A stretch of DNA of 64,000 bases from Liolophura sinensis (taxonomy: Eukaryota > Mollusca > Polyplacophora > Chitonida > Chitonidae), in the NCBI RefSeq assembly GCF_032854445.1, contig NC_088296.1, forward strand, positions 3,311,246 through 3,375,245, in the 5' to 3' direction. The notes under the pieces were generated by a model. It was not told where the DNA came from, did no database searches, and worked only from the letters and a program-made list of their open reading frames with translations. Below, piece after piece: positions 55,531 to 64,000 of this stretch. The stretch's first letter is position 1, and every line of letters begins with the position of its first letter. The translations under genes and the position numbers were made by a program.

Positions 55531-56289
55531 CATCCTCAGATGTGTTAGTGGGCATATCATACATGTGCTGGAACAGAAATCGTCATAGAAACAGGTTTAC
55601 TAATTGATGATTTCCACTATACTGAAGCCCAATACAGAGTTGTACAAAAGCAAAAAAGAACAGCACAGATGGAATTATAAAATACAGAAAAGCGTACCTT
55701 GGAATCAAAATTAGTTTTACGATTGAACTTGTACTAAAAGCATAATGTAACACAAAGAACAAATTTGTGAACATTGTAATTCCTTTATATTGATTTACTA
55801 TTTGATTTTTGACGAGTTGAGTTTACTTCTTATCAGAACAGGTCACTGGATCCACCTACTTAGCTGATAACAGGATATGTTAAACACTTAAGATAACATG
55901 AGAGTGACAAAAAAAGCTTAATGACCAATTTCAAAAATTTTTGCCTTATATGATGGCAGCCAGCTGTCTGGATTGAAGGAAACCCAGAGTACCCAGGTGG
56001 AAACCAGAGTGCTCAGGGGAGACCAGAGTACCTATGGGAAACCAGAGTGCGGGGGAAACCATAGTGCCTTCAGTAAACCAAGGTTCCTGGGGTAAACCAG
56101 ACCTGTGGCAAATACACAGTGGAACGACAATATATTCAATATATTCATGGCATCTGGGGTACCAAAACAAAATGGATTTTTAATTTAATTATTAATTATT
56201 GCAAGCCACCTCCACCCAGACTCCATTGAACACATTTTTGTTTGTTCTTCAATGTTTACACAAATGATCAAGGATGATAAATGTTTTTG

Positions 56290-56472
56290 CACACAAAAGA
56301 GCATTTCATGGATAATGTCTATTTGATCTTTTCAACAAAGCTACATTGGTTGGTTTGGCCAATTTCAGGTTTTCACAAAAAGTATAATTTTATTTGTCTA
56401 CACAGGATAATGCCTTCAGAACATGCTTGAATAAACACCTTTCAAAAATATGAAAGATTGAAAAGTAACAGT
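56290..56472 (+). mobile_element. MITE copy 6, left end eroded
   Basis: Contains CTACATTGGTTGGTTTGGCC, AATTTCAGGTTTTCACAAAA, ATAATGCCTTCAGAACATGC, TTGAATAAACACCTTTC and a degenerate right end. Confidence 0.82.
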
Positions 56473-56508
56473 AAGCACCACTTTTAAAATTCTGTAAAAA
56501 GTAGAAGC

Positions 56509-56513
<5 letters not shown>

Positions 56514-56557
<44 letters not shown>

Positions 56558-56558
56558 G

Positions 56559-56591
<33 letters not shown>

Positions 56592-56592
56592 T
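56514..56592. repeat. (TA)n(CA)n(TA)n microsatellite
   Basis: Long TA repeat interrupted by CACACGCACACACACACA. Close to the right end of MITE copy 6. Confidence 0.95.
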
Positions 56593-58984
56593 ATACAGAC
56601 CAATCACATTCATGCACATGTCTGAAAAACCCATTAGATACATGTAAAGAAAGAGAGAGAAAAAAATAAAATAAAACAAATACACAAACAGTAGATTAAA
56701 AGAGAGCCGGAAAAATCAATAGGGCTTTGGAACAATGAAAGATCCATTAACTAGATTTCGCTGTATCAATGTCATCTTATTTTTACCTCTGTACCATTTA
56801 TTATCACAATGACAATCCGCTGGCTCTGTGTATTGTGTCTCCTGTACAGAGTGTAAGGCCATAGCCATCCTCCTGGGAAATATGGTGTCCTCAACATCGC
56901 TTAGTTAACAAACAGTTCATTGCCAGGGCTGCATTATGGGAAGACCTCCTATATGATATTTGAGGGAGACAAACTACTCTCATAGGGCATGAAAAGTCTC
57001 CAGAAACCAACACAAAAATTTAATTAAAAATATTTATACCGGATCCAGCTGATATTTTGTCACAAAAAAAAAAGTCTGGTTTCAATTTTAAAATGATAAG
57101 ATTTTAAACCGCACAACATTGACAATTTAAAGAAAAACACAGTTATGCAGCGCTCATGTCCTGGTCAGCCAATTAAGATTAATATCAACATGATTTTCAT
57201 TTATCGATCACAATGGATACATATGAAAATTCTGTTCAAATTATGGGCGATACCAGTTTTATACCAGCTACCACGCGAAATCAGTTTCAGGGCACTTTCA
57301 AATGTTGAATGGCACTCCCATGTCTTATGCGTATCACAGTATCAATGTTAAAGTTCACAAATGAGAGAAAACTGTTTTCTGACCTCCAGAAAAGCTTGTC
57401 TATCAAGGGTTGGATACAGAGTCTCATGGCCTGTAGAAGCATTATTCCAAAAAATGAAATAGTCCAAAATTTATCAAATATCAAATGATATCTTGCATTT
57501 GGACATAACATTTTCCAGTTTTTGCACTTTCAATCTGATTAACTCTAGACGGAGATGTGAACTTCACAAATTCTTAAACTACATGTGCCTTATGTGTGCG
57601 TTAGCATTATTTTCATTATTTGCCGTTTGGTTTAAATGCTCTTAAACAAAAAATCAAAAAATATAAAAAATATTAAAAAAAAAGAAGGACTCATGAAATT
57701 CATGGAACCAACACTGCTATCTGCATCTGAAAATCTATGAGGGCAACAGGCAGATCCATTACAGATTGAGGGTAACAAAGACCTGCAGCTACCCCCATTG
57801 CTTAATTTGTCTAACAACTTCAGTCCCATAAAACTGGTCAAAACATCTGCTCTTACCTAACATTCAACTTCATAATCACTTTGGTCTTAGACATTAATTG
57901 GTTATGTCCCACTGTTTATTAGTGATTAGCACAGTAATTGACATAATCACCTATTAATTACCTGTGACAGGTGATTAGAGTCAGGGTGGGGTGGGGTGAG
58001 GATGGGGTAGGGGGTGGGATTTAAGATATGACGCATCTAACACATATGGATATATAGCCTTAGTAATGTCCAACTATGTCATAAAACAAAAACCAATTAA
58101 AAAGATATTTACATTTAAGTCTGGACAGTTAAATAGGCAGTAATTAGAACCTGACCCTGAGAATATCAGCATTATTTCTTTAAGATCTGGCAGCTGGGTT
58201 GTTGAGTATGGTGTTTGCATTGTACCCTCATTCAGTAACCTTGTAGAATGTGTTATGAAGTCAAAACACCACACACCATACCAAAATTAAACACCTTATG
58301 AATACCAATACATAACAATTCTCCACTTCCAAAAAAAAAAGAAAGAAAAAATTAAACACATCACATTTGTCCAGCAAAGAAGACTTGTGTTTTTATTAAA
58401 TCTAAGCAGTGTCCTGAATTTCCATCAGACTTAAAAACCTTCAAAGGGGTAAGCCTTGGACAACAGTGATCAACAGGGGGTTCACACAGTGAACATGACA
58501 GGGTTGTCTCCCTTAGTTTACAAGCTAGCACCAGGTCACATCTGGGAATGCTTCAGGGCACAGTTAAGACTAAAATCCTAGACAGTATTTTTACACACTT
58601 GAAATGATAAATAGTTCAATATCCCTTACATTGTACGCATCAAATATTTATGTTCTCTCCACAATTTGACTATTTTTTTTGTAACACTATGTTTACTTTA
58701 TCATATCTGGAAAGCCTGTTGTATCTGTAGACACAGAATACCATTAACATATTCATTACAACTGTTAGGTAAACCGATGAAAATATGGTGCACCTACTTA
58801 GTTATTGCCAGATTCTAGCTAACAGCTGGTCAGCTTTGCACGAAGACAAATCAAGAAGACATGTATTTCATATTGTGACCTCATTTGGTCAAGGCCAGAT
58901 CACTTGTGGTCAATAACAAATCTTGACCCGCTTGATCAAGTTGAAATGCTGAAATAAACACGCTTGGAACACATACGCGTACAT

Positions 58985-59134
58985 AAGTGGGAAGGTCTGC
59001 CAGTAACCTGCGGATGGTTGTGGGTTTCCCCCAGGCTCTGCCCGGTTTTCCACCAACCATAATGCTGGTCGTTGTTGTATAAGTGAAATATTCTTGAGTA
59101 CAGCATAAAACACCAATCAAATAAATAAATAAAC
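58985..59134 (+). mobile_element. SINE, 5'-truncated copy
   Basis: GTGGGAAGGTCTGCCAGTAA, GGTTGTGGGTTTCCCCC, CATAATGCTGGTCG, TATAAGTGAAATATTCTTGA and ACACCAATCAAATAAATAAA match the family body and tail; the tRNA-like head is missing, as expected from incomplete reverse transcription. Confidence 0.87.
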
Positions 59135-59790
59135 ATATACGCGTACATGTGGCATGCGAATGAATATGACGAAAAAGTGAAAAGTCAGGAAAGAAAGCAA
59201 AAGGATAGCAAAAATGGTGATGCCAAGGGCAGTTGTATGAATCTAAGCCTGAAATACAAAACATGGCAAACAATCATGAGTGTCTTTATGGCCTAAGTTT
59301 GGCGCTCCACTTAGACTGGACTCCTGAATGCAAACTGATCAGTGAGAGAGTTTTGAAACACACCTACCATAAATCTACCGCTGTGGGTGCGGAAGATAGG
59401 CCAGACAAAGTGGATTTCCTGTTTCACAACAATTTCTTTTTTTTTTCTTTTTTTTTATTACAAGAAAAAAGAAATTACAAAGCCACCACAGAAACAGAAA
59501 ATCAAACATGCGTCCCAAATTTTCATGTTCCAAAATTTTCATTCAGGTGGCATACCGGCATTTTACATTTCTTAAGAACATCACAATTTAATGCAAATTT
59601 TCCATCAATGGTTGGGAACATTCGGCAATGACGTCATTGCTGAACATATTGGGAATGGGCGATCAGCTTAGGGCCCCCAAATTAGGGAGTTTGAAAGTTT
59701 TGTGAAACTGAGTCAAGAACTTTTCACGTGTGATGGTGGAAAAGAAGACTAACATAAATTCCACATCGAGCAGAACAGAATGGTACTCAC

Positions 59791-59822
59791 CATATTGTTT
59801 TTTCTTCGTTTGGAAGCCGTAC
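59791..59822 (-). CDS. Weak candidate internal exon (YGFQTKKKQY)
   Basis: The interval lies between acceptor acatctccag and the strong donor AATATG/GTGAGT. In the frame ending in phase 1 it reads YGFQTKKKQY, faintly like the QTKKVRKVPPGLPSS segment of vertebrate long isoforms. Phase 1 would fit the possible internal acceptor at 29573. The pyrimidine tract is weak and the similarity is only five residues. Confidence 0.13.
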
Positions 59823-61366
59823 CTGGAGATGTATATTTTATATTTGCCCTGCCACCTAAAATGAAAAATCACCCGATTTGAAAAATCTTCTGACTTGCAG
59901 TAAAATATTTATGGGTACATAAGCAATAATACAGCATAAATGTGTTTTGCACCTTTTCTACATTTATGATTAAAGAGCACACAAAGGGAGGTAACCTCAA
60001 ACCTCCTTTCTACAATGACTTCTGACTTTTATCTGTCAAGTTTTCAATGTTGAGACGGCTCAGGGTACCAGGCACTGAATTCACAGATGGAGCTGGTCGC
60101 CAGGTTAAACTGGTCGCTATGTTCAAATGACGTACAGATGATGAAATCCACACCCTACATCCAGCAAAAGACAATGAAATGCAATGCCTGTCAAATTTGA
60201 AACTGACAAAAACGTGTGTTATGATTTATTTCACACAACCATGAGCTGAATGAGTTTTTAGAATCTTTTGGGATCAGATTCCCTAAAGTTCTTTCCAGTT
60301 TATCTATTGAGATGATGACCAAGCTATAACTCAGATCACATATAAATCACTTTCTGTGCACACAAACCTAATTGTTGGACAACAAACAAGATAAAATGCA
60401 AACTTCAACGCCACTTTATACATGTACCTCACATTTTCGATACGTCCTACATTTTTTTTATCAAATATCACATTCTCACAGTCAATGTATTACATCTTTC
60501 ATTTTGTTATGCAAAAATGTTTTATCATGTTTCATCACAACTTGCCACCATTCACCTGTCCAAGTGGACAAGTGAAATAGAAAACTGGCGCTGCTTGGAC
60601 ACCATGTTTTCAACACTTTTAACATGGGAGAGACAGGAGAAAATGAAATCTGGGCACACAAGCCCGCTGAAAAAGGGATGTTTGAACACCCTCTTTCACA
60701 TTTCTGGCTTGTCCCCTGTTGACAGATCTTCTATTACAGTTATTTTGGGACCGCATTTTCTGGGTATTTGATTGTGTTAGTTACCTTGTGATTACAGTAG
60801 ACAGTTTATCAGGAGAAATTCGCTACAGATATTGCAAAGATCTTATTGACAACACATTTTAATTTCACTTACAATTTCCCCTGGTGGTCAAGTTGGACAT
60901 GACCCCCGATAAAGGAATTTCTCAAGAGACAGAGAGATTTATAAAATGTTTTTAGCATCATTTTCATAATACACTGTATGCATGAATTTCACTAAAATAA
61001 AAATTGCTTTATCGGTTGAAAAAGCCGAGGATTTATATGAAGCTCACCATACAGCAATGAAAAAAAACAAACAAAATGTTATTTCTGATACCAATTTTGA
61101 TTTCTTGATATAACAATGTCTCTTTATGCATATTTTCGTCAGAACTCGGGATTTTTTCAACAGTTAGTTCAGACGCAAAATGAGGTCAGCTGAAGGCAAA
61201 AAGCCTGACGGCATACAACAACGACTTTAACCTCTGCATCTTATGAGCTTAACAAGTGAATCTAACACACCCCACCTCATTGAGCTTGAAACTCTTACCA
61301 CAAGTCCTCAATGATATATCACTTCCAAGCCTAGGGTTATATTTAATCTGATCTTGAGCTAGACAG

Positions 61367-61371
<5 letters not shown>

Positions 61372-61399
<28 letters not shown>
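61372..61399. repeat. (GA)n microsatellite
   Basis: About 14 GA units. Confidence 0.95.
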
Positions 61400-61402
<3 letters not shown>

Positions 61403-61983
61403 GAAGAATACCCTAAAGCAAACACTCTTCACCTTACAGGCAGAATAAGTCTGTTCTTCTGTTGTCATATTTACATAATCAGAAAGCCTTCACAAACAAG
61501 ATATTCATAAAAATCTCAAGATCGGATAAAACGAAAAGGTGAATTTTCAGTTTAAATTTTATTTCATTTGGGTATTTTTTTGGTGCCAACATGCCAGTAA
61601 AACACAAATCAAAACTGATGCTGCCTAACCATTAGACTCTTTCAGTTTCCAGGAATCCAGTTTCGTCTGGACATAAGTGGGTCAGTTTATATAACTTGAA
61701 ATTCTAAGCCAATTAAGGCTGGAGGAAAACCCTAGTCATTATTCTCAATCAGCAAGATTAGAGTTGTCTGCCCAGAAAAATCTGACCACAACAGCGAGGA
61801 GAGTGGATGTGCAATGCAGGAGGGAAGGGGGGTGTATGATTTCCCAGAGGAGTTACCAAGACATCTGCGAAGCTGGACATATGAAATATTCAGAAATTCC
61901 GAAACCCAGACAAATCACTTGCAGTCTGTCAGCTTTTTCAGGCCTATGACACCTCAATAACAGACTTAAAGTATTATTACCTG

Positions 61984-62175
61984 AATTCCTCAAACTTTTC
62001 ACAATGCGATTTATGTACCTTTTGAATTTGACTTTGGAGACAAAACTACATTGATTAGGTTGGCCAATTTCACGGATTCACAAAAAGTATAATTTTATCA
62101 GTCTACATGGAATACTGCCTTCGGACTACACTTGAATGAGAACTTTGCAAACTTGTGTGGTTGAAGAATTACAGT
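61984..62175 (+). mobile_element. MITE copy 7, near full length
   Basis: Starts AATTCCTCAAACTTTTCACA, contains GAGACAAAACTACATTGATT, CACAAAAAGTATAATTTTAT, CAGTCTACATGG and ends GGTTGAAGAATTACAGTA. Confidence 0.85.
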
Positions 62176-62536
62176 AACTTTCGTAAGATATCAGACTAAT
62201 TCTTTATCCTATTTGTAGACCTCTAATGGTCCTAAACCTTGACAAAATAAATTTACATTATTACTGATTTTGAACGATAAAATGTGCACAGAGGAGGTTG
62301 ATGTTATGTTTTACACACGAGTCTACACTAAAAAATCCAAAAAATGAAATACAAACCCCCCCCCCCCCCCCCTGAAAATCTGCCATTTAATGTTGTCTGA
62401 TCTTGGCATTTGATAAGCTTTCAACAGGAAGAATTTCTGGCATAGTCCACATTCGCACATAAACGTTTTTTCTTTGAAACGATTTACCCTAAATGACCTG
62501 AAATTTTGACCAAATAAATGCCATAAAATAAAATTT

Positions 62537-62690
62537 CTGGTGCCGAAACTTACAGGTTTCCACTGGAATATCATCCCTTGTTCCAAGCAAACCTTAAAAA
62601 CACCTTTCTAAACTCAATAGAACTCTCAGAATCAGGAAAAATGGGCAAGTTGGTCATGGACCAAATTCATGGTCATTTAGGGTATTCTGC
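62537..62690. repeat. Dispersed repeat, family 2, copy B
   Basis: Partner of 47186-47345, same orientation, moderately diverged. Confidence 0.5.
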
Positions 62691-63584
62691 TCATAAAAAC
62701 AACAATTAAAGTTGGAGTGGCCTTATTCATGTCTGTGCCATCAGCTTCTGTGTCGTATACCATCTTCATTTCTCAGTGACGGGACATAAAGCCTTGCGCT
62801 GATCTCCCCAAACAATACAGAGAATATTAACTGCAGATATTAAGTAATGATATACTAACATAGCTAAACAAACGACTACAAGGCAGATTTATAAAACAAA
62901 TTCATCATCAATTTAAACAACTACATATCAGCCATAAAATCTGGTTTTCGATTTGCCAAAAAGGCCCGCTTCAAAGTCAAGCAGCAAGTCTAGGGAGAGT
63001 TAAACCAGTGGCTTAACTGACCAGGATTGAGAAAAGCCTTACGAGAAACACAAGACAGTTCAGAGCCCGGACAGTCACCTGATCTGCCAGAACAACCAAT
63101 AAATCTGGTCCGCCTGACGGCCAAGACTTCACAGCACACCTGGGGTCCAGCGTCTCGCGTACACCTGTAATCAGGCCTAGGTAACGGAGGACACTAACCC
63201 CCCCCCCCCCCCCCGATTAAGACGCAACCTGATCCCGCTTCAAGCAGTCAGCACAAGTGGAGTCTCGCTCCCGATTAATCGCTCTGGCAATCGTTCGAGA
63301 TACTTGTGATTGGACTCTCTTACGAGAGCTTTATATGCTGATTCAATTGGCCATTGGCACAGTGTGGGTTACACTAAAACAGAGCCTGGTATAAGCTACA
63401 CATACGTGCACGCAAACATTCAAACCTCACTGCTCACTTAACGACCTGTGTCCTAAAGAAAATGAGGGGTCAATCATATTTGGTGGTAGTTTTCACTTTT
63501 TATGAGATCTGATACATTTACTTTTAGGAAGTATGTAACATTTAAAGGTAAACATTTCTTCTGAGCAGTTGATATTCAGGCCAT

Positions 63585-63935
63585 ATGAGTGTACAGCTAA
63601 TATTCACACCCCTTAACTGTATAGTAGATATTCAGACCACATGATTGTACAGCTGATATTCAGGCCACACAACTGTACAGCTGATACTCAGACCACATGA
63701 CTGTACAGCTGATATTCAGACGACACAGCTGTACAGCTGATATGACTGTACAGCTTCTATTCAGACCACATGGCTGTACAGCTGCTATTCAGTCCACATG
63801 GCTGTACAGGTGCTATTCAGACCACATGGCTGTACAGCTGATATGGCTGTACAGGTGCTATTCAGACCACACAGCTGTACAGCTGATATGGCTGTACAGG
63901 TGCTATTCAGACCACATGGCTGTACAGTTGACATA
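63585..63935. repeat. Minisatellite of CAGCTG/CAGGTG E-box units
   Basis: Imperfect units of TGTACAGCTGATATTCAGAC + CACATGAC (about 39 bp at first, then 28-42 bp variants with ATATGGCTGTACAGGTGCTA). Between 63650 and 63902 I count nine CAGCTG and three CAGGTG hexamers. The right end of the window follows directly. Confidence 0.9.
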
Positions 63936-64000
63936 CTGACCTCGTATCGTTTCTTCCACTGATGATCGCTTACTGTAGTGATAATATGGAGAGCCGGGCT

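Larger units (their letters stand above)
29574..64000. other. 34 kb without a recognised conserved gene: 5' intron or upstream flank
   Basis: I searched for the long-isoform E-protein exons (AD1 with LSDLLDF, an RRRP segment, KKVRKVPPGLPSS) and found none convincing. Open frames are scattered, unrelated to each other and often across repeats. Content: MITEs, SINE fragments, minisatellites, G/C homopolymers and low-complexity DNA. Whether it is one very long intron of this gene or upstream intergenic DNA cannot be decided from sequence alone. Confidence 0.6.

Overview
This window is animal nuclear DNA: small exons with GT-AG introns, a tRNA-derived SINE with an (AAAT)n tail, MITEs, minisatellites and long homopolymer runs. 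The protein family and the SINE type point to a lophotrochozoan, most likely a mollusc. That assignment is inferred; no marker gene proves it. Almost everything recognisable belongs to one gene on the minus strand: an E-protein, the class I bHLH factors related to vertebrate TCF12/HEB, TCF4/E2-2, TCF3/E2A and fly daughterless. The gene runs right to left and leaves the window at the left edge, so the last coding exon(s) are absent.

Layout in sense order: an alternative N-terminal exon of the HEBAlt/TCF4-A type (starts MYCAY, 29497-29556), a degenerate second copy of it (29345-29377), middle-domain exons (26947-27043, 21961-22097, 18620-18829, 17810-17888, 17238-17308), two versions of the exon with the AD2 loop-helix segment (15487-15549 and 13654-13842), a linker exon (4924-5012), three versions of the exon that begins the bHLH basic region (4064-4342, 2417-2479, 1728-1787), and the shared exon with the rest of the basic region, helix 1, loop and helix 2 (310-455). 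Reading phases agree across every junction. From the 26947-27043 exon to the window edge the gene codes about 433 residues.

The most striking observation is that this gene appears to carry tandem exon duplications at three places: the N-terminal exon, the AD2 helix and the DNA-binding basic region. Each extra copy keeps an open frame, usable splice sites and a compatible phase. The architecture looks like a combinatorial alternative-splicing system for an E-protein, comparable in logic to vertebrate E12/E47 but with smaller cassettes and more sites. The single helix-loop-helix exon in view has an unusual loop, so a further alternative copy may lie just outside the left edge.

From about 29.6 to 64 kb no conserved exon of the long E-protein isoform could be identified with confidence. 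Two possible short first exons (about 51.0 and 41.5 kb) are listed at low confidence. This region holds minisatellites, including a 54-bp array with CACGTG in every unit (45.06-45.37 kb) and an array dense in CAGCTG/CAGGTG E-boxes (63.6-63.9 kb), plus MITE copies, SINE fragments and poly(G)/poly(C) tracts. No complete gene was recognised there on either strand. A CTCF-like motif lies in the intron between the AD2 exon and the linker exon.
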